NCBI GenBank assembly: GCA_013400155.1
Contig: VXBM01000017.1
Location: 1-64,000, forward strand
Direction of reading: 5' to 3'
From: Helopsaltes ochotensis
Taxonomy: Eukaryota; Chordata; Aves; Passeriformes; Locustellidae
Length of the DNA: 64,000 nt
The notes beneath the pieces were generated by a model that was not told the DNA's origin, did not search any database, and saw only the letters and a program-made list of their open reading frames with translations. This document shows positions 38,714-50,886 of this stretch, one piece after another (the stretch's first letter is position 1; each line of letters opens with the position of its first letter). A program made the translations under genes and the position numbers.

Positions 38714-40473
38714 ATATTTCAATGAAGTACATTCCACCTCAATAATATTAATCACTGATGATTCATTAGACTTACAAAGTTTACAGGTAGTTCTGTGTAG
38801 CTTGGCCAGCAGCAACAGAAGGGCTGTGGCTGCTCTGGGCACTTCCCTGCCTTGATTTGATATTTTATGGCCCACGTAGCTTCTTTACTTTGAAGAAAGA
38901 AAGTGCCACTGTTTATTTTGTTTGTTCTCTTTTCTAACTTTTGTTCTTTGAGTTAGGTAGCTTGCAAGTAATTTAGGATGATTCTGGTGGAAGAAAGAAA
39001 TAAGAAAACCAAGATGGAAAAAAAACCCCAAAAAACAACCAACCCTCATGCTTGAGATATATATCCATAAGGAAAAACAGTATTTTGGAGAGAGGAGGAT
39101 TAGGTGATATATGGAGCATTTTCTTCATCATGTTGAAAGTGTAGCAGCCTGTAACTAATATTTTTCCCTCTTTCCTTGTAGCTCTAGGGTAATGGCAAGT
39201 GGAAGACATATCTCACAGCTCACGATTCTAAATTCTCACTTGTTCAGTGCAAGCATATTTTTCTCAGCCATTTCCTTCTTGTGTTTGGTATATTGAGTGT
39301 GTGATCTTCACTGTCTCTAGAAATTAGTTTCTTAGCACACCACATTTGGTTGAAACAAGCATGGCTCCAGCAGTGATTTAGGCAAAAAAGAGCGAAAAAG
39401 AGCCACTGATATGAAAGAAAAAAATTCAAACAGGTTAGAAGATGCGATAGCTGTTTCCTTGGAAAAGGTAGTATAGCAGGCTGCCTTGCAGGCTAGGTCT
39501 AATGATTAAGCTGCAACAGAAGGGGTTATTCTGACAAATTTGAACAATTTCCTGTACATTGATTTTTGATGAGAAGAAAGGAAAATCTTCAAAGTTTTTT
39601 ACGTGAAGAATCATCTTTCATACACAGCTTAGTAATTGGGAAATACTGTTTGAAAACATGTCAATACAGGCTGAGCTCTTATCTACCATGGGCAGCAAAT
39701 GAAAGAATGGTGCTATAGAAGTAGCACTTTACGAAAAGGGGGTTTTATTTGAAAATTAAGAATTATTTCAGTTTTACTCTTCACTCTTCATCTTAAGTGT
39801 TGCAAGGCTACTCAGGCCTAGGATGTATTACATCATAAGAAATCTGACCACAGGAGATGTTGAAATCAGTGCTTAGCTGCAGCAGTGTTCCATTTCTCTC
39901 CATTCAATCCAATATACAATCATCCAATCATCAGCTAATAGTTTAGGTTATTGACAGAAGTTTCTTATTGACTTTCTTGTTTAACCTAATAAATAATGAA
40001 ATGCCTTTCACAGTATTCGAGGAAGTACTGAGTAATATTTCCCCACACACTGCAATTAGTTTTTATCTGATCACGGAGTCATTAATATTTCTGCTTTGAT
40101 TCTAAGTTGTCTGAGGTATTGTCAGAGTGTCTTAGCACTTCATTCACAGTACAGGCTACTGATGCTCTTTGTGGCATTTGCCTTTGAGAAAGATGTGCAA
40201 AAATCACAGTCTTTGAAAGATTTATATCTCAGAACACAAACTAGGAAGGTTTTCCACTAACATTATCTAGAACAAAAGATGCAACTGTCTAAGGTTTTCC
40301 CCACTGATTAACAATTTCACATGCTGCACTATGGTCAGAGATGATTATGGTTATGAGTACCTTTCCATTTCAATGAAGAGGACTAAACACTTCACAAATA
40401 TAGAATGTCCCAAATTATTTTCAGAAGAGAGAGGCAGAATACATGCTCCTGTATTTGCATTTATAGTATATTT

Positions 40474-40678
40474 NNNNNNNNNNNNNNNNNNNNNNNNNNN
40501 NNNNNNNNNNNNNNNNNNNNNNNNNNNNNNNNNNNNNNNNNNNNNNNNNNNNNNNNNNNNNNNNNNNNNNNNNNNNNNNNNNNNNNNNNNNNNNNNNNNN
40601 NNNNNNNNNNNNNNNNNNNNNNNNNNNNNNNNNNNNNNNNNNNNNNNNNNNNNNNNNNNNNNNNNNNNNNNNNNNNNN
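40474..40678. other. Assembly gap (205 N)
   Basis: A run of 205 Ns directly followed by a (GGGAA)n tract. The purine-rich repeat is the likely reason why the assembly failed here. Open frames read through this gap are meaningless. Confidence 1.
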
Positions 40679-40716
40679 GGGAAGGGAAGGGAAGGGAAGG
40701 GAAGGGAAGGGAAGGG
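40679..40716. repeat. (GGGAA)n microsatellite at gap edge
   Basis: About seven and a half perfect GGGAA units, starting at the gap boundary, so the array certainly extends into the unsequenced part. It is followed by other purine-rich sequence to about 40765. Confidence 0.95.
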
Positions 40717-41067
40717 TGAAGGAGGAGGAACATAGAGGAAGAGGGAACAAGAGAATCATGAAGAAGGTGGCTCCTGAGGAGACAGAATCCCTGCTGTGAG
40801 GTCAGTCTGGGTCTGCAGCCTGTTGTTGGAACCTGCAGTCACAGTCTAGCAGGGTAAAAGCCTGCATTCAGAGTCGGCAAACTAATACATGCAGAGTTCA
40901 GCAGGAAATAACCTGCAGGGGAAACATCCAGTAGGAGCTTGGTGCAGCCAGAGTCAGCGAGTCATTGGAGTCAGGATGGCTGAGCTGTAAAGAGGAATAA
41001 AGCAGGACCCTTTTCATGCTGTGATAAACAAGAAATCTGTGTCTTGGTTCATTTCTATCCTCTAACA
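40717..41067 (+). mobile_element. Possible 3' part of an LTR (solo or partial)
   Basis: This segment is richer in GC than its surroundings and has an LTR-like ending. AATAAA lies at 40996-41001. About 35 bases on comes a T-rich stretch beginning GTGTCTTGGTTC, which ends in CTAACA at 41067, compatible with U5 and the terminal CA of a retroviral LTR. The upstream purine-rich tract and GGGAA array would then belong to U3. The 5' end lies in or beyond the gap, so neither the opening TG nor a target-site duplication can be checked. No internal retroviral coding sequence was seen to the right, which would fit a solo LTR. It could instead be unrelated GC-rich DNA. Confidence 0.35.
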
Positions 41068-42569
41068 AGAGGGCTGCTGCAGCACTTCATCTTCTTCATT
41101 CAGGCCCATACACAGGCAGTTGCTTGTTACACAGAGGAGAAAACAGAGCCAGGAATTCTCCTTTCCTGTTCCAAACAAACCTACCATTCTCTTATGCTGC
41201 AGATGCTTTCTTGATTAGTAAAAATACAGCCTTAGGTTGTCAACATTGACTAATCAGGCATACATAAATATAATTTGTAATATTCTGATTTTTAATTTTT
41301 TTATTCATATATTCAGAAAATATTTATGTGTGAACTATATACATATTTCATGTATTAAATAAAATGTGTTTCTATACAAGGAAATTAGACAGGCAAAGAC
41401 AATTATATGTACTATGTGTAAGTAGAAGTGTTTGAAGTTGAAGGAGTATTATGTGGCACTTGGTTAAATAATATTAAAATTCCAGACTCCAGAAAACATT
41501 TACTGTAAAACTGCTAGTAGACAGTATGTTTACTGCTATATCCATATTACATTACCTGCAATTAAAATTAAAGACTGAGCAAATGTGGGATTATTGCATT
41601 AGTTTGAGTTGAAATGTATTTAAGAGTAAAGCTCAGCATATTGCAAGATACCTATATGGCATCAGAATGTTAATTTAGCCAAGAGGGACACAGCTTGCAG
41701 CCAAAGTGGCCCTTAATGGCACTGAAATCTGGAGTGTAATCACCTTGGTTTTTTTGTTTGTTTTGTTTTGTTTTCCAATACATAGCTTTGAATGAGATCC
41801 TTTAGACTAAAATAGAATATTTAGGCTTAATTTTATTTTATTTTTTATTGACACTCTACTAACAGTAGCCTTGCTCTTGTTCAAGAATTGAAGTGGATTT
41901 TTTTACATTAGGAAGAAGTTTTCCTGAATGCTGATTTTGTAGGACCTTAAAAATAAGGTAATTATTGATACCTTCTCTATTTAACTACTTGGTGTGTTTG
42001 TTCCTCACTTTAATAAAGATGCAACATCTTATGGATGTTTATTAATCTTTTTGATACAGTACTTTGAAAATTGCTGTTCCAGTGCTATGCATTCAATATC
42101 ATCCTAGAAGACTCCTCCCTAATCAAATCAAGACCTTAGCTTTTTACAGGCCAAAAGTGAAAAGTTTCGTGGGGCATTTTTTTCCCCATTTTTGGTCTTT
42201 TGTCCTTTTAAGAAAATCTTCACCCTTTTCAAGGATTCCTCTTCATTCTGTCTGGTATTTTATTCCTCTATGAACAATACACACGGTTGTTGGTGATCTA
42301 TGCAAAATAGTTTAATTTAGAGAGACCAATTTTAAATTCCAGATCTGAAAATAAGTAAAACTGCATCCTTTATCCTTAAAGCCTGCCTCAACTTTTTCCT
42401 GGTAAGCTTTTAATCTACATCTACAGCCAGTAGAGCTATAAAACAGGCTGACCCTAGGACTGGTTGGCATGGTTCAGCTCTAGTATATTAGAGGACTTCA
42501 TCATAATCTAAACCCAGTTTAACACACTGAGCACTGACTCCTCTTGCTTTGAGCCTCTCCTTAAAGAAT
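41068..42569. other. Non-coding, AT-rich sequence
   Basis: No gene or recognisable repeat. Two T-rich simple tracts (about 41750-41776 and 41829-41848) are the only structure seen. Confidence 0.6.
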
Positions 42570-43070
42570 TGGTTCATATTCATACTTTGAATGCTGCATG
42601 CAGTTTTGGTCACCACAGTATGAAAGAGTTATTAAGCCAGTAGAATTCAAAAGAGGGCCTTGAAATGAAGCCATATGGAGTGGCTGAGGTAACTTGGTCA
42701 GTTCAGCCTGGAGAGGAGACTGAGGGGAAATCTCACTGTGGTCTTCAATATCCTCACAAGGGGAAGCTGAGGAGTAGGCACTGACCTTCCCTCTCTGGTA
42801 ACCAGTGAAAGGACTTGAGAAAACATCCTGAAGCTGAGTCAGGGGAGGTTGAGGTTGGATATGAAGATATGGTTCTTCACCCAGAGTTTGTTTGGGCATT
42901 GGAACAGCTCCCCAGGGAAGTGGTCACGGCACCAAGGCCGACAGCACCAAGAGTTCACGTAGTGTTTGGACAGCGCTCTCACGCACGTGTTGTGACTCTT
43001 GGGTTGTTCCTGTGCAGGGCCAGGAGCTGGACTCTTTCTAACTCAGCATAGTCTGTGATTCTGTGATACA
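42570..43070 (+). mobile_element. CR1 LINE 3' fragment, plus strand
   Basis: Words run in the order expected for the 3' end of an avian CR1: TGCAGTTTTGGTCACCACAG, TTCAGCCTGGAGAGGAGACT, AAGCTGAGTCAGGGGAGG, GTTCTTCACCCAGAG, AACAGCTCCCCAGGGAAGTG, CCTGTGCAGGGCCAGGAGCT, ending in TGTGATTCTGTGATA. The version with TTGTTCCTGTGCAGGGCCAG and ACTCAGCATA near the end indicates a different CR1 subfamily from the two copies at 33-35 kb. About 20 bases just before the 3' end (after CTGGACT) appear deleted. Only non-coding or frame-broken ORF2 end remains; it is dead. Confidence 0.93.
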
Positions 43071-43939
43071 CTTGAATAGAATACAAGGATATGAAACCAT
43101 CAGGTTTCTGCTGCAATTTTAAAGCCAATAGTTGCATGACCAGTGTTCTATGGAAAGACTGTGCCTGGCAACTAAGGACTAACTTTCTAGAACTCTGTAC
43201 TTCACAAATTATTTACTAAAGCTACCAAACAGAAACTTCAAGAAGAATCTGCTGAATAGAGGTATGTTCCAGGAAAAGAGCAAGACAAACTGCCTATTAA
43301 GCCTTCTTAGTCCTTTGTGGTATTTCTGTCTTTCAGACAATGTTGTTACTACAGCTTAAAATGACAGAAAAAAACCACTGTTTAAGTATTTGATATTATT
43401 ACATACAAAATGTGAATTTTAAGGTTAGGCCAACAAAAAGATAACTTGACACTACCAGCAAAGTAAGACAAACTGCAAGTAGATCAGCTGCTGCCAGATC
43501 TGAATGAGTCTGGAAGATTTGATGATTTTTCCTACAATCAAGCTGTGAACTTGTCTTCACTAAACGTGAATTGCAAGTCTTACACACCACCCCCCACCCC
43601 GCCAAGTTCAAAAAGTGTGTTCAAAAATTCAACTTTTTTTGAGACATGAATCAGCTCTTGTATTGATTATGTATTTTGCTTTTCTTGGTTCAGCATTCTT
43701 GGGGTTGTTCCATCTCGCCAGGGACCAGCATGATCGGGCATGAGATGTACCTGTTCTAGTGCCCTTATAAAAATGGTGAGAATGAAAAATAGGCCACTTA
43801 GACACTAAGGCATTTCTCTTCGTGATGAGACATATTAGACCATATCTGCAGTCAGACTGTTGGAGGTTGGGTTCATGCAACTAAAACCAAATTGGTCAAA
43901 GAATTTGTAAAATAATGTATAGGTTTCTACTGGTATGGC
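43071..43939. other. Non-coding sequence after CR1
   Basis: No gene is supported. A C-rich tract (CACCACCCCCCACCCC) lies at about 43585-43600. Open frames are under 85 codons and on the minus strand only. Confidence 0.6.
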
Positions 43940-43998
43940 AGAGAAAAGCTGCTCAGATTAACTACTTCTAGTCTCACTAGCAAATGTGGGTAGCACTT
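43940..43998 (+). repeat. 59-bp dispersed repeat, copy A
   Basis: This 59-base sequence, beginning AGAGAAAAGCTGCTCAGATT and ending TGTGGGTAGCACTT, recurs at 46116-46174 in the same orientation with one mismatch (C at 43968, G at 46144). The flanks are unrelated on both sides. The identity is far above chance and indicates a shared recent origin, either a local duplication or two copies of an unrecognised short element. Confidence 0.95.
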
Positions 43999-46115
43999 AC
44001 AATTACTTATTGTAATTTCAGTAGTTATTGAAGATCATTATTTTTGTTTGCAATATGTAGTTTCACACGGCCAGAATATTCAACACACAAAAGACAAGGA
44101 GGTTTTGCACAATCCCTCTTGTGGTATGCCCAGACTTGCATTAACTGGAATGAGTAGTTCCAGTTTGAAGAGCTTCTTGATGCTGGCCAACTCCTGTAAC
44201 AATTTTTTTTCAGGTGAGACTTCAGCAAAGTATTTGCTGTCTCTCCTGGCAGAAAAATACTTGCTTGCTGAAACCAGTACAAACATATTTTCAATCAGAA
44301 TTTCCAATTGCTTGTCTTGCAGCATTAAAAGATTCTGTAAGCCAAGAGTAAAAATTTTTCTAGTACTTCACCATATATGAAATACAAAGATATGCCAGAT
44401 GTGCATAAAGTATCTCATTTAACTGGTTTTGAATCATCTTTTATGATGCTTCCTCTTGTTACTCTTAGCTGGACACTAAATATTCTCAAATTGAAATCTG
44501 ATCATTTTTCATTTTGCTGTTTGAAGTTGTGTTTGGTTTTCAAGTATCCTGTAGCTATCCAACTTTTTCAAACTGAATTAACTATGAAATATTCCCAGTT
44601 TTCAATAGACGTATGTCCCATCATGCTTCTCTGTATTTCCCTTTTGTAGATCTCTTCAATTCTGTTCTATTGTACTTCTGATGAGGGAAAAACATAAGAA
44701 CACTTCACATCAGGGCATCCTATTGTGCAGCACAAAGAAGCCTCAGTTCTTCCAAATATTTTTCAGGCTGTTATTATTGCAATTCTATATTAATTTTTCT
44801 TCACATAGTAGTCACAGAAAAGAAGACTTTCTCAAAGAAATTTCTGTTGAAGTCAACTGGTAAAATATAAATCTGTCAGCAGTTAGGTGAAGATCCTGGA
44901 GAGTAAGAATATAAACATCATTCCTCTGAATTTTTCATTAAAAATGTAACTTTTCTAGCATAACTAAAGGTAGTTGGATAGTGGGTTGGGGTTTGTTTTT
45001 GGTTGGCTGGATTTTTAAGGAGAGGATCTAAATAATTTATTTTTTGTGGCTCTATCTGAACCACTCTAATTAACATCGCAGTGGAAAATTATTTTAGGCA
45101 ATCATAGGGAATGGACATACTTCTCCCTGTGCCACTCAGAATCATATATTATCATTGCATAATAATTCATAGCAATAAAAAATTGTTAGTATATAGAACT
45201 TTATTTTTGGCTTTTTGTTATTTTTGTTCTCTAAGTTTTTTGATTCTTACATTACACTTTTTATTTTCCTTTGGGTACATTTTCTTCATATGTGGAGGGA
45301 CAGCACAAGCTGTTATTTACTCATAAAAACTAATGCAGGACTTTGCATCCAGCATCTGGGCTGAAGTTCAGCTCATGCTTTTATGACATTGCCCTTCAAG
45401 CTACTTATTTGTTATTGGAGGGAGTACTCTGTTGTTTTTCATGCAGCAGGACACCTTATGAGCTCTTTAGTCTCTTCCTGCATTTGGCTGTTTAAACCTA
45501 AGTTATTATCATACCAACAGGTGTCCTGAAAGTGAACAGGAGTGGGCTCAGGAAACAGCAGCTGTGCTCTGGTCATTTCCAGCGCACATGGTAGGGGTGA
45601 CACAGCTCAGAACCCTGGGTGGTGGGAGCAGGTGACTGTGTTTACAGTTTAGCAGCACGTCCACACCTGTGGCTGTAGTTAGCTTCTCTACAGAGTAGAA
45701 AAGCACATTCTTCTTTAGCTTGAGATATATATATATGTACACAGGCAACCTTTGTTTTCCAAGCAGGAATTCTCAAGATATTCCTGACAGAACAATCTTC
45801 CAGTTTGGCAAGGTTATGTTGTAACTACCTTTTAAAGCAAGAGTAAGCATAATTCTTGTGACAGCATTCCTGGCTTGACTTTCCTCTCTTGGGTCAATGT
45901 GAAACACTAACAGGCACACCAAACTGAAGATCAAGTCTGGAGTTGGATTTATTAATTTAAATATCTCATTACTACATTGATCAATTTCTTTTGGAACTTT
46001 TCCACTCTGTTTCTGTGTTTTCTATTGAATTGCCTGTTTTGCTTTTTTTTCTGCTCTCTTTGAAACTCTCTTTTTAAGAATATTTTCAATACCTTTTCAT
46101 ATTCTAAATTTATAA
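43999..46115. other. Non-coding sequence between the two 59-bp copies
   Basis: No gene is supported. At 44025-44380 three frames on both strands are open at once, which speaks for low stop density rather than for coding. A 52-base imperfect hairpin lies at 44221-44272 (separate entry). A short TATATATATA tract lies near 45727. Confidence 0.55.
44221..44272 (+). repeat. Imperfect hairpin, miRNA-precursor-like in outline
   Basis: TTCAGCA pairs with TGCTGAA, AAGTATTT pairs with AAATACTT, and CTG pairs with CAG near the loop. A 3-base bulge (GCT) lies on the right arm. The result is about 18 paired bases in a 52-base stem-loop. No known miRNA seed is recognised, and such stems occur by chance; the call is structural only. 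Confidence 0.3.
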
Positions 46116-46174
46116 AGAGAAAAGCTGCTCAGATTAACTACTTGTAGTCTCACTAGCAAATGTGGGTAGCACTT
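46116..46174 (+). repeat. 59-bp dispersed repeat, copy B
   Basis: Second copy of the sequence at 43940-43998, same orientation, 2176 bp away, 58 of 59 bases identical. It is flanked by AT-rich sequence on the left and a T run on the right that are not shared with copy A. No poly-A tail or target-site duplication common to both copies was seen. Confidence 0.95.
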
Positions 46175-49100
46175 TGAATTTTTTTTCGTGCGGAAAGACT
46201 GTTTGGTGATCTTTTTGGCTGTATCTATGCACCATACAGTTTAGAGAACAAACATTTCCTTAGAATTTATGATGGGCTTGTTGCATTTTCTGTTGGGATG
46301 TAGTAATGTTTAAAATTTTTATGTGTGTTCTACCACAGAGCAAAGAGTAGTTACACCTATCGGCAAGGAGAGGAAAAGAGCTTTTGCTGATACTGTCTTG
46401 CAGTTCACCACATTGTGTCGTGAGAAAAATGTTATTTATTGATTATGCTGACAGTGAGAGTAAATAGAGCTAAGTCTGTTTTACATTGCTGATGAGAATG
46501 TGTATGTCATAACTCTTAATGCATAATCTGACTTCAAATCCCTTCTTCATGTCTCCTTTCCCCATTAAACCAAACATGTTTTTCTGTTTTATTATGTGAA
46601 CATGAATTAAAACAGAGAGGAAATAGGAGACATTGCTTTTATTGCACATTTTTTTTCGACATGCAAGTCTTCTTTGACTTCTTAGTAAAAATTAACAACT
46701 ACAAATTCCATTTCATCTGTGAACCCTGTTATAGATTGCATTATTCACTCAATTGACTGTAACAGTTAAGGCGATTACCATCTGTGATCTAAATATCTGT
46801 TTATATTGGAATGCAGAAAGTATTTCATTATTAATGCCATCTTATAAATCCAAATCTCATTTAGATGACAATCAGTTCACTTTATGACAACCAGAGTGTG
46901 TTCTAATTCTTGCTGGTGTTTGATCATTGTGTGCAAGTTGCAGACTCATTTGAAATGTTTCTGAATAAGGCATGCAGGTGTGCATTAATCTTGCACTTTC
47001 CTCAGTAGATCACATGTCCATGATAGCTGTAAAATCATATATTAAAATATTCATGGCAAGTTTGTGTAAAGGACTGTGGAATATTGTATTTTAATCAAAA
47101 GGAAAAAGGCATTTTCTTTGAAGTAGTTGGAGTAACAGCTCATGAATGTGATTTCTCAAAGCTGTGAAAAAACCCACTGTAATTTGCTTAAACAATATTG
47201 AGACTAACAGACTTCTTAAATTTTTTTATACATAAGGACGAACAAGTTGGTCTCTAGCCTCAATCTTGTTTCTTCTATACTTTTAATAAATGTACAAATG
47301 CATCTACTGGGCCAGATGGACTTTATACCGCTACAATTTCCATTTCTCTTTGTCTGCCATGCTAACATTTGCTTACAAAATCAAATAGAGTTAGTATGAC
47401 TTACAGGACATTTACTGGTCTCTTTCCCTGGTACCTTTGTAGAAAACTCAAGAGATTGGATGTGTGAATATTTCTTATAGTGGATGGATGCAGGCACACA
47501 GTTTGTGGTGATTGGGAATGGGGCTCTGGCTGAGCCTCGTCTCTAATAGGCTACAACAGTGTAGGACAGGTGAACACCAGTGAAGGCAAAGAAACATGGA
47601 ATGCTGGGCTGTACCTGACCAGTCACAGCAGGGTAGATAGGGTGCACGGGTGGAATGCACGTAAGATAAAGGATATAAAATATTGCACTGGAATGCAATA
47701 ACGTGCTGATGCTTGAAGCCTTCTTTGGTGTACTCTTACCTCCTCTGTCAGGTGGAAGTCTCTCCGCCTGGCAATAGGCACAGCCAATGGTATTATGACA
47801 TCCTACCACTATCTTTGAAACTCTCTATGGTGAAAAGAGCATGCACTTGCCCTGCAATGGAACCATCGTGCTCATGTCTGAGTATTCCTTTTAGAAGACA
47901 AGCATCTAATAAATGTAATGTGAGCCTTTGGAAGTCCTAGGCTGTACTAAAGCTTGATATTACATTTTCATTACCTTCAGAAGTTTGTTTTTGCCATGAG
48001 AAATCAAATTGTTCTTTATTATTCTTCCCTAAAATATTTGCCAATTCTTTCTTTTTCACAACTCCTGTAATCTCTCACATTTAGAACAGCATTGTAACTT
48101 AGATTCAGCATTGTGTGTTCTTTAGTGAGGAAACCTGCTGCCCCTTCCCCTCTAATGAATCCAGAATTATCACAGAGTCGCATGAATAATGTATACAGAC
48201 CAATTAAATGAAACTGCTGTATTAGTTCTCATGGGATGTATCCGGTGGAACTAACAATTTTGTAGGCAATGGCACTGTGCAATGACACCAGAAGCTAACC
48301 ACATGTAGCTATTTGTGATGTTTTGAATCCTATTAATTTATACCTTTTGTTTTCAAGCAACCTTAATTATTGCAATTCTAAATTACGAGTGCCTGAATTT
48401 ATTTCTATGCATTCCCTAAGGCTGTAAAATACAATACTATTCAAAATTGCAGTGAGGTGTAGTGAGCCTGATTAATGTTGGATTCATTTAGGAGGTAGAT
48501 GTAAAAGAGTGCAAGCGAAAGTTTCTGACTGTGAAGAGAGGTTGATTTGATATCTCCATTCCAATAATTTTAATGTCTTGAAAACAATAGGCCTAAAGTT
48601 TTTACTGAAGTTGCTGCAGTCATGCGGGATGGAGAAAACTTTTCCTCTGTGAATATGACTTTGTCACTGGCTGTGAAATGCTAGAGATGTGTAAAGCTGT
48701 GTCAGCCATGTCATTGCGAGAGTACAGTGAGCACAAATGCTGACACACCCAGTTCACTGTAGCCTTGCCAGCCCTGCTCCAAAAACGGTACAGAAATAAA
48801 TCAGTGCTGCCATATGGCCCCAGTCCTGGACAGGTAAGCCTGTTCAGCATAGCCCTACTTAACTGTGCAGATCCCCAAACTGCTAGGAACCCCTACCTAT
48901 GCTCTTCATGAGCTTAAAATTGATAATCCACAAAATCAATTTGTTCTCTCAAGAAGACATCTTGAGATGAAAAGCTGAAATTCAGGTTGCTTATAGTTAT
49001 TAAACCACATATGGTGCTTTTTAGAACAGCCAATGGACAGCATGGGCCAAGGTGGGATTTTCAAAGGTCCTTAAGGCATTTAGTAACGTAACTGACACCA

Positions 49101-50870
49101 AAAGTCTATGGGATTTACAATATTACATGCCTCTGGCAGTTGATTTAAAAAATCTAATTTCAGCAGATAGTACTCTGGACTATTACTGGGACTTAGGTTC
49201 TGCTGATACAGCTATGACCTGCTGTTGAGGACCTGCTGTTTCAGAGCTTCTGTAACTCTCATCCTTTATTAGCCTCTCCAGGCAGGCATTTCCATGGATC
49301 TCTGGAGTTATACCATGCAATGGAATGCCCTCATCTCTCCCAGGCTTCCTTTGAAGAGATCACATTTTCATAAAGTGAACACCATGTCAGAATATGTTTA
49401 TGATGAATGCATGGACCTGGGCTTTGATTGCAGCATCTGAATAAAACTACAGTTCAAACAAAAATGTTGCCTTTCATCATTATTAGGAGAAGCTTGCTGG
49501 AACTGAACATTGGCAAAGAGGAATTCTGTAATCTCTCTTTTTGTAGATATTTTTAAAAAAAACGGACACCAAGCAAACTAACTTGTAAACACTTGGGTGA
49601 GTCACTGTGACACTGTCATAATTTCAAGAAAAGGGAAATTGGAATAATTCAGTTGAAGAACCACATTTATTGATTTCTTCTTCAAAAAACAAACCGAAAA
49701 AATATATAGTATTATTCAAATTTAAAACTTAATTCAAGTCAGTGAGTTGCTATCAAATAATCAAGCTAGTCTCTTGCATATTACATTTATGATTTCTGTC
49801 TGGTTGAACATAAGTCAATATTCCATCCAATTTTCTTTACTAAATCAGCTGAATGGGTTTGGTTTAAGTTTGGTTTTCTTATGTTCAAATTACTTATCAT
49901 ACCATATGAAAGATATACAGATAAGCACAAGGCACATGGTTCAATGTATAAATGGTACTGTTGCACTGTAAATGGCTTAAGCATCACACACTGACATTAC
50001 TTTCTATTTTTAAAATGAGTGTGTAATTTTATTTTATGTTGACTTCCTTTTACAGTCCACTTTGTCAAAGAGTTCCAACACTGCTTCAGGTCTGCCTCTA
50101 GATGATTGTTATTGATGTAACAGCTTTACCAATCAAAATGAGGGGGTTTTTTTCCACCAATTAACTTCTTTCAAAACTCAGAAAAGATAAATACAGTATT
50201 TAAATGTAATAATTAGAAAGCCATGTATAATGAAGCAAGAATTTTAAGTTTAATAAATAGCTGAATGTGAGTCTTATAGCCTGCTTAATTAATCACTAAA
50301 CTGTGGAACCACTGCAATTCATATGTCAATCCAGACTTGTATGGAAGTGATTTGAATCAATTGCTAATGAAATTGAGAAATTTAGAAGCATCTTCTTGAC
50401 TTTCAACTGACAGGACTCATATTTAACTCAAGAAATGTGACAGTTAATGACAACATAAAAGCACTGTGAATTATTTGCCAGATCATATGAGAATTACAGC
50501 ATCAACCTATTGAAATAGCTCGTAGCTGATCAGTTTGAAAATAAACAGTCATAATGAAATATTTAGAAATTGATGATGCTGCTTAAAATATGAGAGATTC
50601 TTTCTGAAATAAAGCAAGGAAATAATCTTACAAATATAACAACAATCCTTCAAGAATTCTCCTATATTTCCACACACACAGATTTTTCTTACTGCTGTTA
50701 AAACTGTAATCCTTTAGAAATCCTTTATTAAATAAATTACTTTAAACTGCCAAAGTATTTCATGGCTAATTCTTCTTTTTAAATGTAATTAACATTTTTA
50801 CTCTTACTCACTTGAATTTAAATGATTCTGCTGTTGAATTTGTTTCCTTAACTTTGCACTTCCAGCCACA

Positions 50871-50886
50871 TTTTAATTAATTAAAA
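50871..50886. repeat. 16-bp perfect AT palindrome
   Basis: TTTTAATTAATTAAAA is self-complementary and contains two overlapping TAATTA homeodomain-type sites. It sits in a stretch with further TTAATTAA and ATTAAT words to about 51060. Confidence 0.6.

Larger units (their letters stand above)
34992..40473. other. Non-coding, AT-rich unique sequence
   Basis: No gene is supported. A (TTAAAAT)-like simple tract lies at 35491-35513, and T-rich runs at about 38342-38366. A 70-codon ORF with a good start context at 38501-38713 is listed separately. The remaining open frames are short and overlap on both strands. Confidence 0.6.

Noticed and set aside
40331..40759. Open frames of 90-134 codons on both strands
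   Set aside because: Most of their length is the N gap and the GGGAA array; they are artefacts.
44025..44380. Three overlapping open frames on both strands, one vaguely like a transposase C-terminus
   Set aside because: No conserved transposase motif could be found, and simultaneous openness on both strands suggests chance.
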